Source of the DNA: Turritopsis dohrnii
Lineage: Eukaryota > Cnidaria > Hydrozoa > Anthoathecata > Oceaniidae
Length of the DNA stretch: 64,000 nucleotides
Direction: 5' to 3'
Assembly (NCBI GenBank): GCA_027922465.2
Contig: BQMF02000173.1
Location: 682,001-746,000, forward strand
Shown: in pieces, positions 26,204-34,315 of the stretch
Position numbering within the stretch: position 1 is the first letter of the stretch
Layout: each line of letters starts with the position of its first letter
The notes under the pieces: generated by a model
What the model was told of the DNA's origin: nothing
The model's input: the letters and a program-made list of their open reading frames with translations, nothing else
The model's database searches: none
Program-made: the position numbers and the translations under genes

Positions 26204-28064
26204 GAAAATTGTTGAAATCAGTTCAACTACTGTGTGAGCGAATGAAACAGCTGTTCGCTCAGTCGCGCGACCGTCGCAGCGATTGAACTGGAAACCGGGC
26301 CTTAGCATCCATCACAGAAAGTTGAAAGATGATGATGAAAAATAAAAACTTTTGAAATGTGTAGCCGCCAGATTATTAATGTTATTGACAAATGTTTAGT
26401 TGAAAAAGAGGCTAACCTTGAGCGTCTGTAGGGCCAGTAAGACCATTTTGACCGCTGGGTGTAGAAGCTTGTGCTCTCAAAAAATCTGGTGTTACAGTGT
26501 CACTGAAAGTTTGTGTGTATTGTCCAATTGTCATTCCACAATTTGCGTCTGTTTCGAAGCCGCAATTCCATATTGAAACTGAAAAAGAAAATTCATATGT
26601 AAATGAATATTAAGCAGTAAGTGGAAATTCGTTGAAATGTCTCTGCGAAGGAGTGCATTTCTATAAAAATATGCAAACCATTCAATAAAACTGCTCTTCA
26701 TCGCAGTGAGTTTTTTAAAGATATTGCCCACTGGGGAAAAGTTGAACTCATTTTGAGTGGTATGTCAATTTTCGAAGTAGCCAAATTCATAAAAGTCTTG
26801 CTTTGTTTACACGAAACTGTTTTGCTGCAAGGATTAACATACAACTTGGTATGGTAGAGTTGTTCATAAAGCCTGGTTCAGACCTGGCGACTGCGGCGAT
26901 TAAAATTCAGTGTATTCGCCATAATCGTCGTAATCATCTAAATGTTAACACTTTTGCAATAGTAAGAGACAAGAAACAAAATTCTTTATATCGCACGTTC
27001 ATGTATTTCATATAGCAAAGCTTTCGGCTGTCACCAGCCATTGTGCGAGTACATACGGATATGAATAAAAATTCACATAAAAAGTCTAAATTGTCGTAAA
27101 CGCCTGGCTGATTGATTACTAATTACTAACGAAAACTTGAGAGTATTTGCACCAGGCGATTGGCGATTGTCACGGTTATTTATTTATTTATTTTTTTCTG
27201 AACCAGGCTTTATGAACAACTTTGTCATGCAAAGCCATTAGAAACATTACATCAATCTTCAACCAAAATAAGAGAGCAACCTAACGTTTCTTTTCAAACA
27301 TTCAATGACATAAGACATTTTCCTTAGTTTTTGAAAAGCCACTTCGTCATTTTCCACCAAAAAAAAATGAAAAAAGTTGAAGGATCTTGATGAAAAGGAC
27401 ACAGTCAAAACGTTGATAAAAGGACTGGTGACTAAGGTGGTAACCATACCAAAATATTCGAAATCTTATTTGTTATTTGAAAGTCCAACTTGAATCATGA
27501 ATTACAACATCTAATTTGATGTTGCGGGGCGGCGGGGTGTATCACAGTGACGTAACTGGCGGGGTGCGTTGGATGCAATCGCACCGCCCTCGGATTTAGC
27601 TTGCCCTTTTTTCTTACCGAGCAAAATATCATACGATATTCTTTTTACTAAATTTATATCAGTGATTAATTATTTGTCAACAAAATTGCATAAAATCACT
27701 TGTGCATTTATTGACATGACATGAAGTATTGCTTTACGATTGCTTGTTCTAAGCCCAAGTATGTGAAAAACGCCCCTGTCCTAAGTTTAACTCAGCTACG
27801 CCACTGTATCTATTCACAACCCTGTAATATCAATACTTGTCTCATGCATGTTAAAGAACATTCCAATTACAAGTAGAAAGTTTACTGGTTCATTTTTCCC
27901 AGTGGGGAAATTTGTTGAAAAATCACTACGAAGGAGTGCATTTCTATAGTAATATACACACTATTTCAATAGTAATGTTCTTCATGGTAATGACTTGAAT
28001 GCTCACCTTGATTTTGCGCCACAACAACACTGACAAGGAACAGCAAGGCAACTGAACGATACAT
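8445..28064 (-). CDS. Secreted MAM / 8x EGF / thrombospondin type 1 protein with a novel C-terminal module (16 coding exons)
   Basis: Sixteen exons with GT-AG borders join without a frame break to 2331 coding bases, 776 residues plus stop. Coordinates: 28007-28064, 26417-26578, 18696-18851, 18310-18431, 16946-17021, 16038-16169, 14547-14681, 13639-13773, 13362-13502, 12603-12746, 12304-12456, 10860-11003, 9909-10037, 9375-9551, 8911-9081 and 8445-8740. Layout: signal peptide 1-16, MAM about 20-191, EGF domains 192-562, thrombospondin type 1 repeat 563-621, and an unrecognised module 622-776. Almost all introns are phase 1, as in exon-shuffled extracellular proteins; the intron inside MAM between exons 4 and 5 is phase 0. 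By family knowledge it is an adhesion or matrix protein, secreted because no membrane segment is visible. Its partner is unknown. The second intron (7.6 kb) is full of transposons. A shorter relative reads the other way at 35228-40304. Confidence 0.88.
8743..8855. repeat. Intronic tandem repeat, about 45 bp x 2.5
   Basis: The unit is aaaacgaagattttcggtgt followed by aacgagatataacgag. It lies in the last intron of the long gene. Confidence 0.7.
8911..9081 (-). CDS. Coding exon 15: novel C-terminal module, first half
   Basis: It encodes GCEIPKPCSCSGVTQYVTGS followed by EPTQSLALFPGISPGDLQ and ends NVEEFCE. I recognise no known family. The plus-strand gene has an exon of identical length (171 bases) and clear similarity at 36336-36506. 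Confidence 0.85.
9375..9551 (-). CDS. Coding exon 14: thrombospondin type 1 repeat
   Basis: It encodes LSNWVNFGGCSELCGGGLQI and the pattern RSCSNPSPEAGGLPCDP, ending CNTQNCS. The W, CGGG and terminal C-x-x-x-x-C spacing are those of a type 1 repeat. It is 177 bases long, exactly the length of the plus-strand relative at 35377-35553. Confidence 0.88.
9625..9848 (+). mobile_element. MITE family B, copy 2 (complete)
   Basis: A 224-bp element with left end ttaaagataataaac and right end gttcattatctttaa, which are inverted complements with one mismatch. It lies in an intron of the long gene. It is the best copy for defining the family. Confidence 0.75.
9909..10037 (-). CDS. Coding exon 13: EGF domain 8, calcium-binding type
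   Basis: It starts DVNECLSVTCDPDADCIN and contains GSYRCDCRSGFTQ, ending AAECY. The donor is GTACGT. Phase 1-1. Confidence 0.87.
10114..10231 (-). mobile_element. MITE family A, copy 5
   Basis: Complete from ccagtgggtgaatttg to gattttacccactg, with inner arms around ggagtgcatttctatag and atgctcttc. Confidence 0.75.
10402..10495 (+). mobile_element. MITE family A, copy 6 (3' truncated)
   Basis: It starts ccagtgggcaaaaccg and keeps gcactccttcgcag, then stops before the right terminal repeat. Confidence 0.7.
10661..10820. mobile_element. Palindromic MITE with telomere-like core
   Basis: The left arm gtatatgttacggggaatat and the right arm ending tccccgaaacatatac are inverted complements; gataaattggg and cgaatttatc extend the pairing. 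The centre carries about three and a half CCCTAA units (about 10725-10746). Confidence 0.65.
10860..11003 (-). CDS. Coding exon 12: EGF domain 7
   Basis: It encodes VNECLNNPCPANSFCTDT and then SSFFCSCNSGYQPR, ending SLVCD. It is very close to exon 10. The donor is GTAAAT. Confidence 0.87.
11291..11403 (-). mobile_element. MITE family A, copy 7 (diverged)
   Basis: The right half, atgctcttcatcgcagagac followed by gattttgtcgactggg, is clear. The left half is decayed. Confidence 0.55.
11653..11835. repeat. 180-bp intronic direct repeat, copy 1
   Basis: It runs from caaaaaacaaatagctccat to cagtgctcattt and tttcaatgcatta. It is nearly identical to 16758-16937 in another intron of the same gene. 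Confidence 0.8.
11847..11961 (+). mobile_element. MITE family A, copy 8
   Basis: It runs from acagtgagcaaaaccg through tcactgcgaggaagag to the clean right end ttgcccactgg. It sits directly after the 180-bp repeat. Confidence 0.7.
12304..12456 (-). CDS. Coding exon 11: EGF domain 6, calcium-binding type
   Basis: It starts DVNECNDVDFCVGANTVCVN and contains ATCQCASGYRLDN. The donor is GTAAGT. It resembles exon 9 with a slightly longer last loop. Confidence 0.87.
12603..12746 (-). CDS. Coding exon 10: EGF domain 5
   Basis: It encodes VDECLNNPCGANSFCTDT and then SSYFCTCN, ending SSLICD. Its closest relative is exon 12, which has the same length. The donor is GTAATA. Confidence 0.86.
12913..13085. 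repeat. Intronic tandem repeat, about 60 bp x 3
   Basis: Three imperfect units share ggaattaaatggaatag, gggacatcaacata and ctggctgccataacatag. Confidence 0.7.
13362..13502 (-). CDS. Coding exon 9: EGF domain 4, calcium-binding type
   Basis: It starts DINECADANYCTGSNTQCVN and ends RQLNCQ. The donor is GTGAGA. Its closest relative here is exon 11. Confidence 0.87.
13639..13773 (-). CDS. Coding exon 8: EGF domain 3, calcium-binding type
   Basis: It starts DTNECLASPCTG and contains GSYSCDCFSGYQPN. Phase 1-1, 135 bases, likely a tandem duplicate of exon 7. Confidence 0.87.
14547..14681 (-). CDS. Coding exon 7: EGF domain 2, calcium-binding type
   Basis: It starts DVNECSNNPCGG and contains GSYVCQCLSGYQF. 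The D-V-N-E-C start and aromatic position fit calcium-binding EGF. It has the same length (135 bases) as exon 8 and a similar sequence. Confidence 0.87.
14868..14938. repeat. Two tandem copies of a 35-bp unit
   Basis: The unit aatgtgtgaccaggtttaaa followed by cacatactcttt occurs twice in a row. Confidence 0.65.
15250..15980. other. Intron insert of unknown type
   Basis: A locally GC-rich patch at about 15283-15325 (ggaccccccagacgggttcg and gggggcagtagccccggg) is followed by about 650 bases unlike the flanking AT-rich intron. Near 15890-15921 lies a stem with arms gtgagtttgggat and atcccaaactcac. No long ORF is present. It may be an inserted element with unclear ends. Confidence 0.3.
16038..16169 (-). 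CDS. Coding exon 6: EGF domain 1
   Basis: It has six cysteines in EGF order, from EAGCDSNPC to GTGCS, with CPSGYAGDGR in the last loop. It lacks the D-x-N-E calcium signature. Phase 1-1, donor GTATGT. Confidence 0.85.
16758..16937. repeat. 180-bp intronic direct repeat, copy 2
   Basis: It matches 11653-11835 with a few substitutions and small indels, and it ends a few bases from the donor of coding exon 5. Confidence 0.8.
16946..17021 (-). CDS. Coding exon 5: MAM domain end
   Basis: It encodes FQIRATTEGRFDADWAIDN and then INIVGE. The W-A-I-D-N-I-N-I end matches the usual MAM terminus (aDDI.i). The donor is GTAAAT. A 180-bp intronic repeat begins just downstream. Confidence 0.85.
18310..18431 (-). 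CDS. Coding exon 4: MAM domain, third part
   Basis: It encodes LRIIRADGQTIDVLINDGQ and then KAWNFTSIPLNN, matching the strand that precedes the MAM end. It starts in phase 1 and ends in phase 0 with donor GTAAGT. Confidence 0.85.
18696..18851 (-). CDS. Coding exon 3: MAM domain, second part
   Basis: It encodes GDWYIHFEASFRPADARTG followed by the beta strands typical of MAM (LRLTLYFYDHGSSLGDL). The donor is GTAAGT. It lies 7.6 kb from exon 2 across the transposon-rich intron, and the reading frame is kept. Confidence 0.85.
19332..19440 (+). repeat. tRNA-derived SINE or tRNA pseudogene
   Basis: The A-box-like tagctcacttggtaagac and B-box-like gttcaaaccc stand at tRNA spacing. The 5' part (gggtgtataggtcacttggt) is duplicated directly upstream. 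The stems do not pair well enough for a working tRNA. Confidence 0.5.
20142..21097. mobile_element. Non-autonomous TIR transposon, about 0.96 kb
   Basis: A perfect 28-bp inverted pair lies at 20140-20167 and 21072-21099 (tatagtcaatttgcctaatt and attccgca). The outermost TA on each side could be the target duplication. The motif aattattccgcac / aatcatcccgcac is repeated in both orientations inside (near 20341, 20360, 20686, 20703 and 21053), as expected for subterminal transposase-binding arrays. No coding capacity. Confidence 0.75.
21866..22273. mobile_element. MITE, about 0.41 kb
   Basis: The left end agtgcgtttacatgagagcc and gtactgaac pairs with the right end gttcagtatggctctcatgt and aaaaacacact. 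The motif ggtttgaaatttc recurs inside. A related end, gagtgcatttacatgaaagc, follows at 22382. Confidence 0.7.
22317..22379. repeat. Perfect 63-nt palindrome
   Basis: Two 31-base arms (agttaattaaaagtttcatc and ctttttgttcat, then the exact reverse complement) surround one central T at 22348. No mismatch was found. Confidence 0.9.
22785..23453. mobile_element. MITE, 669 bp, 41-bp TIRs, TTGAG target duplication
   Basis: The 41-bp ends at 22785-22825 and 23413-23453 are exact inverted complements (cagttaggcacaacttctaa at the outer edge). Both sides are flanked by TTGAG (22780-22784 and 23454-23458). Inside, attaagc and aatttggcg motifs recur. No ORF. Near-perfect ends and target duplication point to a recent insertion. 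Confidence 0.9.
25601..26320 (-). pseudogene. Retroelement C-terminal fragment (endonuclease-like), broken
   Basis: Three frames in order give LLTEVCPDVKIELQLRPLSG, then FWTTGQKAFFDVRVFNPTAG, then SFTPLVFSALGGMGRD, then KLLAEKRKQPISILDSWMRR and LINAVILCIRGTRK. At least two frameshifts (near 25905 and 25770) break it. The R-L-D-I and F-F-D-V-R-V strands resemble a PD-(D/E)XK nuclease core; that reading is inference. The same tail (ILHWLRTKFSLLRSAIICLR) occurs in the RT pseudogene at 42286-43757, so both come from one retroelement family. It lies in intron 2 of the long gene, on the same strand. Confidence 0.6.
26168..26202 (+). repeat. 35-base G homopolymer
   Basis: An uninterrupted run of 35 G on the plus strand inside the retroelement fragment. 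The length may be unstable or affected by assembly. Confidence 0.9.
26417..26578 (-). CDS. Coding exon 2: MAM domain, first part
   Basis: It begins with WNCGFETDANCGMTIGQYTQ, the usual start of a MAM domain (C-x-FE followed by a second Cys). The acceptor follows a T-rich tract ending CAG, and the donor is GTTAGC. Phase 1 at both ends. Confidence 0.85.
26615..26735 (-). mobile_element. MITE family A, copy 9
   Basis: A full-length copy with right end atattgcccactgggg and inner arms ggagtgcatttctat and tgctcttcatcgcagtga. It lies just upstream of coding exon 2 in the first intron. Confidence 0.72.
26858..27221. mobile_element. MITE, 364 bp
   Basis: agttgttcataaagcctggt and tcaga on the left, exact inverted complement on the right (25 bp). 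gacctggcgactgcggcgat near the left end resembles the subterminal region of other small elements. No ORF. Confidence 0.8.
27898..27996 (-). mobile_element. MITE family A, copy 10, beside coding exon 1
   Basis: It runs from cccagtggggaaatttgttg through ggagtgcatttctatag and stops about 10 bases short of the exon 1 splice donor, without its right terminal repeat. Confidence 0.7.
28007..28064 (-). CDS. Coding exon 1: signal peptide
   Basis: It encodes MYRSVALLFLVSVVVAQNQ plus one base. A hydrophobic core ends at Ala16, a typical cleavage site. The donor is GTGAGC (phase 1). The start is the only Met ahead of the hydrophobic stretch. Confidence 0.85.
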
Positions 28065-28197
28065 GCTGATGTTTAACTATATCTAAAAGTAACATCAAAG
28101 GGTAAGAAATCATATACAAAGGTTTTCCTTAAATCTCATCAGTCAATGACACAAAAAAAATATTTTCATGTAAACAATAATGCCAAATTTTAAGTCA

Positions 28198-28289
28198 CTT
28201 GGTAAAATAGGTAAAAGATATAAAAAACAAACTTAAGTAACAAACTACTAAATATGTTTGTTTTTATCTCTTTTACCTTTTTTACCAAA
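28198..28289. repeat. Imperfect palindrome, about 92 bp
   Basis: ttggtaaaataggtaaaaga and taaaaaacaaac pair with gtttgtttttatctctttta and ccttttttaccaaa. It lies upstream of the ATG of the long gene, in its promoter region or first intron. Confidence 0.7.
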
Positions 28290-31200
28290 TTCTTTTCAGT
28301 AATAAGTATAATTACGTCAAACAAAAAGTTCCATTCAAGAAACTGTGGTCATACCTTCGATACTAATTCTTGTATTGCAAAGATTTAAAGAACATCACAA
28401 TAACAGAAAACAACATAATAGAATCTTTGGTGTATTATAAGTTGAATTAATTATGAAAAAAAATAATTAAAAGCGATAACTCTTTCTCCTTTGTCTTCTG
28501 TATTTTTCTAACTTGATTAGTTCATTTGATCAGCATTCTTAAGCCTTGAGACATAGATTATTTATCAAGTATGACTCATGCCGGCAGAAAGATTGCTGGC
28601 ATGGTTAAGAAACGTCAATACATGGTCAAACGAAGTTTTAGCTGGTAATAAATTGAACACCTGTACCGAAATATTAGTCAGAGAAAATGATTGAATTGTT
28701 TTTGCATATTTATTGATTTATTGTTTGATGCCCTAAAATGAGGTTTTGTTAATAACTACTTCAGAATATTTTTGTAGTTGAGTTTCTCTTTTCTTATGGT
28801 TTCTTTGTTACCATTTGTCATTGGGTAACCTTTCCGCGAAAGTTGAACAAACGCATGAAATTTTGTTCACTGCCGATGTATTTGAAATTCGTTTTAACGT
28901 GTGTTGATAAAACATCGAATCAAACCTGCCAGCGTCGTATAAATGAGACAAGATTGTATTACATCATATCTACGAACGTTTTGACTAAGTTTCAGTTACA
29001 AAGGGATTCTATTCTCTTATCACTGATTTGTTAATCTTTTTAGCGTTTTTCCATTCCTAATTGATGATTCGATAGACAGACAGTAACTTTTTAAACAAGA
29101 AAATTAGCTACTAGAAAATACACACTTTGTCTGTTTCATTATTTTGTTTCAACATTTTGAAGACTGAGGCATCTGAAGCGATCCTTGACAAATTCCATCT
29201 CGAAGGTCAGTTTAAACGCCGTCTTTTGGATAAGCTAATACATATCGCTTTAATCGCTTTTAATTATGCTACTGTGGAATGACAATAATTTTGGAGTATT
29301 ACAAATAATAAAGATGTCTAATTAGAAAAATAATAAGTATACATGCAAAAGAGGCGACACTTGCTAATTAGATGTTTTAAAATTTGGAAAAAATCTACTC
29401 AATCTTTCATCTTCACTTTTACCTTAAACTATTCTTCCTTAGTTTAACCGTCGCGTCAATGCAGAGTTATAGTATCTTGGATTTATATTCTCCTACTAAC
29501 GTTATCTCTTGACGAATTAGAAATGTTCACATGTAATTGCCACAGCACAGTTGAATAATTAAAAGAAAGAAATATCCAAAAAAACGAAGCAATATTTGCT
29601 AACTAGGTCAAAACACGTTGTTTAAACAGAATTTTGGTCCATCTTAAATCGCAGTGGGACGATTTTGCAGGTGCTGAGCAAAACTACAAGTAATAAAATA
29701 TGTAAAATATTACATGTATCACATCAAAACGAGGTTGTGCTGAGTTAACTGATACTGAAATTCAGGAAAGCACATTTCCGAAATGTATTGTCGAGAAATT
29801 CGGTTTCGCGTGATTATCAAGCGCGATTAGCATCTTCTACCTCGTTAGAAAATGAATCATTCTTTATATTTCCATTGTTATATTTTTCATGTTCTTTCAT
29901 TTTGACATTGTTGGCGCGTCAATGGAAATAAGAAATTGTGGATTAGCAGCGACAATTAACATTCATTATCTTGACATCTTAATAACTTCACAAAACATTA
30001 AAGCGCTGTAGAATTTTAGATTTCTCCTTCATTATAAAATATTAATAGCTAATTAGGCTGATAACAATAGATTGGTAATCATATTGTTCTTGCACAGTTG
30101 TGACGCTCAATAAGGGGATTTAAGCATATTTGCAGCATAGCTCATGGATTTTATTTCAAGAAAAAACTTTCAGTTTTATGTAATGGTTCGATCTTTTGCA
30201 CCCTTTGAAATAATTAAAGATCTTATCCAGTTGTGGATCTGCGCAGATTGGAATTTTTCGGGAGATGATAACTAACTCATTGTGCACCTGTGTCTCATCT
30301 TTACAAAGTAGTAGCATTTTGCTTTGCTTGTTTTTTACCTTTGTGCATGATTCATACTATTGTAGAAAATCCTAGAAAAAGGGGATTCTTGTTTGTCCCT
30401 TTGTTCATGGAGTGGGCAATTTTATAAATGAGTAAGTTGACTGACTCGAACTGAACAAGTAGTGAATTGCTACATGTTGTTTTTTTATATATATATAAGG
30501 AAACAAAAAACGTGAAAACGAGAATTCAAGTTTCTTATGTTTTTGACAGTATTTCAGTAGTCTAGTTTTTCTAGATATTCGAACAAATGAAAATAATTTT
30601 TTAAGACCTTAAGTGAAACATTTGTATATCACTTCTTTTTCTGCCTTTGGTCCCACCTGGTTATATTTTTTGAGATATGTTCTTGATTTGTTTGTTAGTC
30701 GAGACTAATTCAAGTGTTGTCATTTCTTTATGTTTTGATCAAAATTCAGTCCTGTTTCCTATCAAAAAAATGTGTATGAACTTTTTCTTTACTATTAATC
30801 TTTAACTTATTATGATAAGCCATTTCATAAGATCAAGCATTGCGAGTGGGAATTCTCAGAATATCCAAAAGTGGATAAAACCAGATAATCATGGTAGGTA
30901 TGAGAATTTTCTGGTGTCAACTATACTGTGTTACGCGACTTACAAACTCTTAAAAAGATATTTTTCAATTTTGATTTAAAGGATAGCCGAATATATATGT
31001 AAAAAAATGAGCGAAGAAATGAAATTGTACTTACATGTGCCACTCTACCAAAAGCTAATCAAATCTTGTTGTGCTCGCTCCCAACAGAAACTACAAAGTC
31101 AACAAGCTGACATTCCTTTGTAAGAAAACCTTTTTATTATTAAGCCGAAGTTCAATTTCATATAATGCGTTGTCAAGGGAACTGATCAGAAACAATGGAC

Positions 31201-31811
31201 TAAAAAATGCAGCTTTTATTTTTTTTATTTTCTTCTATTGAAAATAAACAAAACAGATCTGACATAACTTTGTGTAAGCATTATCAGTTATGATATGAGT
31301 CACAACAACTATGACTGCACCATAAGTTGAGTTATGATTTAGTCACTGTTCCGGAATTTCTTTGTGTCGTTTCATTGGTTACTTTATGGTCCATTAATGC
31401 CGGATAGTAAAATAAAGATTTTCACATTTCAATTTTGCACATAAAAATGTCATTTATACTCAAAATAATAGAGGAATGCAAACTTTTAATGAATTCTATT
31501 TGTTTGTTTGTTTGTTTATCATGTACAAACTGCACGAACAATGATGTTCAAGGCCCCTCTTTGACCCTTGTAAACAAACAACTATTGTAGATGTTCTTAC
31601 TTGGTTAGCACTAAAGTATTCTTGGTCTGAAATAAGCCCATTATGTTTCATCACATTTTTCGAAGGGGTTGTGAGACCACGAACCTTTTTATCATAATAA
31701 AAGATATATCATATCACCTGGTTATGAAATAATTTGCTAAAAATATCATTTGATATTTTTCATGTTTTCTCGCCCTTATCACTCTTCTATGTCTGTATAA
31801 TACTGCAAGCG
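28290..31811. other. No coding sequence seen
   Basis: Apart from the candidate 5' exon at 31035-31110, no exon or repeat family was recognised. AT-rich microsatellite-like runs occur (for example tatatatata near 30490). Confidence 0.4.
31035..31110 (-). other. Candidate 5' untranslated exon of the long MAM/EGF gene
   Basis: On the minus strand a consensus donor (GTAAGT, complement of 31029-31034) follows a short leader without an obvious ORF. Just upstream of the ATG at 28064 the minus strand reads TTACTTTTAG, a usable acceptor. Together they suggest a non-coding first exon here. The upstream limit is a guess. Confidence 0.25.
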
Positions 31812-32554
31812 CATTTTGTCCATCAGACACGATAACTGTTTGTTGTAACATATTTTGACTATCATCCTTGTAGAAATCATGTTTTCTTCTATGTCTATGT
31901 GATACTGCAAGCGCAGTATTACATTTGCAACAGGATTGATTTTAGCACGGTTGTACCTTTCGACTGGTCGTGTATCATCTAACTAGATATGCATATTACG
32001 AATGAATGCTACAAGCAAGCAAACTAAAAGCGTAGCTAAAGGTCACCTAAAATTTATGAAACAGACTTTAGTCTTTCTTAATAAGCTATCATTAGATTAC
32101 ATATAATGTAATCGACACTGTAATATCTCAATGTTGAACTCCTCCGCTTTTCTTGAATGACCTGCCTACACTTATGCATAGTGAACGAATATCCTTGTCA
32201 ACCTCGAACACAGGATTTCTTGCTGCCGTCGCTATATCGAATAGGCAAGAAACCCTGGGTTCGAGGTTGTCCTCATGTTACTCATGTAGAAGTGGACTGC
32301 CAGAAGTCTTTATGCTTCCCCCTGGCATTAGCTATATGTCATTTTATGGGTCTGTTGCAAAAATACTTATTTTATGTCGGACGGATAAATCGATATTTAG
32401 GGCTTTATAAAAAACAGCATGTTTTTGATACAATATCAAGCAAACATTTTTCGAAAGTATACTACAATAGATCTAACAAAATTCAAAAACATGATTTCTA
32501 CAAGGATGATACTCAAAATATATTACAACAGTTATCGTGTCTGATGGACAAAAT
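31812..32554. repeat. Long inverted repeat, arms about 70 bp
   Basis: attttgtccatcagacacga and taactgtttgttgtaac at 31812-31885 are inverted at 32485-32554 (ttacaacagttatcgtgtct and gatggacaaaat). A foldback element lies between the arms. Probably a decayed TIR element. Confidence 0.6.
32199..32269. repeat. Foldback element, cctcgaaccc family, copy 3
   Basis: caacctcgaacacaggattt and cttgc pair with gcaagaaaccctgggttcga and ggttg (two mismatches). The centre contains cgctatatcgaatag, related to the centres of the 4304 and 6178 copies. Confidence 0.7.
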
Positions 32555-33018
32555 GCTTATATGTTTGTAACAGACCCTTATCTTCAACATCGTTTTTATG
32601 TGGTATATGATATTGAGTTCAATGCGCAAACATAAATGCACAAAAGGACAACTTGGAACTCATTTTCTTCATTTAACTTCCAATAAACTCAAAGTTATTT
32701 AGTGAGTACGTACCTGAAAGTTTTAAGCGTTTGAACATCCATCCATCCAACTATGTACTTAACGTACATTCGTGCAAATATTGATCCGTCAAATCTTCGT
32801 CGAGAAAACTTGAAGTGTCAAGCTTACTATTCGCCTTACATGCGCCATTTTTTCTTTTCAACATTACAAGATAATCAAGAAACTATTTGATAGAAACATG
32901 GTTGCTACGGGAGACAAGTACAAGTATATGACGCGCAATAGACCTCTGGTTGATATTGCAATAAACATGTTAGGACCTTGATCTTCGGTCACGTTTCACA
33001 AAGTAGATCAAAAAACAT

Positions 33019-33128
33019 CCCAGTGGGCGAACGCGCTCACTTCGAAGAATGTTTTCTTATAGAAATATACACACTATTCCAATAAAAATGCTCTTCATCG
33101 CAGTGACTTATTGACGATTTTGCCAACT
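33019..33128 (-). mobile_element. MITE family A, copy 11
   Basis: The left end cccagtgggcgaac and the right half atgctcttcatcgcagtgac with gattttgcc are kept. The left inner arm is mutated. Confidence 0.68.
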
Positions 33129-33704
33129 AAGACTGTTCTAATGATTGTTTTAACTGTGTTCATCGAAACTTCATGGTGAAAACATTGTAAAATTTTCTTG
33201 GGTCAGTGAGCACAAAATTACGTCAATTACTCGTTTATTCAAATATTTTTGTAAGGCTTTTCTGTGGAAGGTTTGATGAACTCGAATTGTCACCTGAACC
33301 TGCTCCTTACAACTTCAAATTATTTCAAAGACAGTCGTTTTCCCGAACTCTTTTTCAAACATCGATATTTTGCCAAACTATCTTTTCGGGCCTCGTTTTT
33401 TTTTTGATGCGATAAATAATCCATACTGATTTGCAGTCAAGCAAAACTTTAATTACGTAATTAGCGTGTAAAAAAACCACACATCAAAACGAGGTGGGAT
33501 TCGATAATGGGGTTTGAGAAAATATCCACAATTGTACGTAACTTTGGGCAAGTTCCAAATGAACATATTAACGCTTTACGAATTAAATATTTTTCAAACC
33601 CTAACATTTATGTATAAGTGTAAAATGGAAATCGCTCCACCTGTCTTCTATGACCTCTATACACCAAAAGCCAAGAACAAATACACAACTCGAATGAACA
33701 AAAT

Positions 33705-33850
33705 GCTAGTCAGTTGCTTAGCAGTTAGAGCAATCACTCGGCAAGCGAGAGGTCGTGGGTTCAAGTCCCACTCGATCCGATAACTTTGCACTGCAATTGG
33801 AAATGTACATTGTGTACGGTTATCATAAATTAATATATAAACTGCAGACA
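33705..33850 (+). repeat. tRNA-derived SINE
   Basis: The head resembles a tRNA: gcttagcagttagagcaatc (A box) and gtgggttcaagtcccac (T arm with a perfect B box). The anticodon arm is degenerate. The tail has no tRNA homology. The opposite strand reads EWDLNPRPLAC, a chance peptide often seen opposite such SINE heads. Confidence 0.65.
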
Positions 33851-34195
33851 TTCAAACATTGGTTTCAGTTACATTCATTTATTTCCAGTCATTTTTAAAG
33901 ATGACTGTGAAGGAGAGCGAATGAAACACAAAACCCTTCTTCTAGGTTGTTCTTCCTTGAATAATCTTACACTCAGTGCTTCTGTATGATAAACGAACTA
34001 GTTTTTTGCCATGCTATATATCGATGTAACGGTGATGCAGCTTGTACCATTTCTTTTTCAAGAACAATACTTTCACAATAAGAATGGCATTTTTTAAAAT
34101 AAAGTACTTCACCAGCTTTCACCTCAAGAAGCAACTTGGGCAATTTACGTTTTGTTTTATTGCATGGATTATTAAGTGAAGTTTAACTCCACTCC

Positions 34196-34315
34196 ACAAT
34201 CGGCAAAATCTTCAAAAAGTCTCTGCGGTGAAGAGCATTTTTATTGAAATAGTGTGTATATTTCCATAGAAATGTACTCCTACGCAGTGATTTTTCAACA
34301 AACTTGCCCACTGGG
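34196..34315 (+). mobile_element. MITE family A, copy 12
   Basis: Close to the inferred consensus across its length: ggcaaaatcttcaaaaagtc, gtgaagagcatttttattga, gcagtgatttttcaacaaac, ending gcccactggg. Confidence 0.75.

Noticed and set aside
26016..26237. Plus-strand ORF with a glycine run
   Set aside because: It is the antisense of a decayed retroelement; the glycine run is the G homopolymer.
32157..32570. 137-residue plus-strand ORF
   Set aside because: It runs across two inverted-repeat units; composition and context suggest chance.
33705..33780. Functional tRNA gene
   Set aside because: A and B boxes are good but the anticodon arm and acceptor stem do not pair properly, and a SINE-like tail follows.
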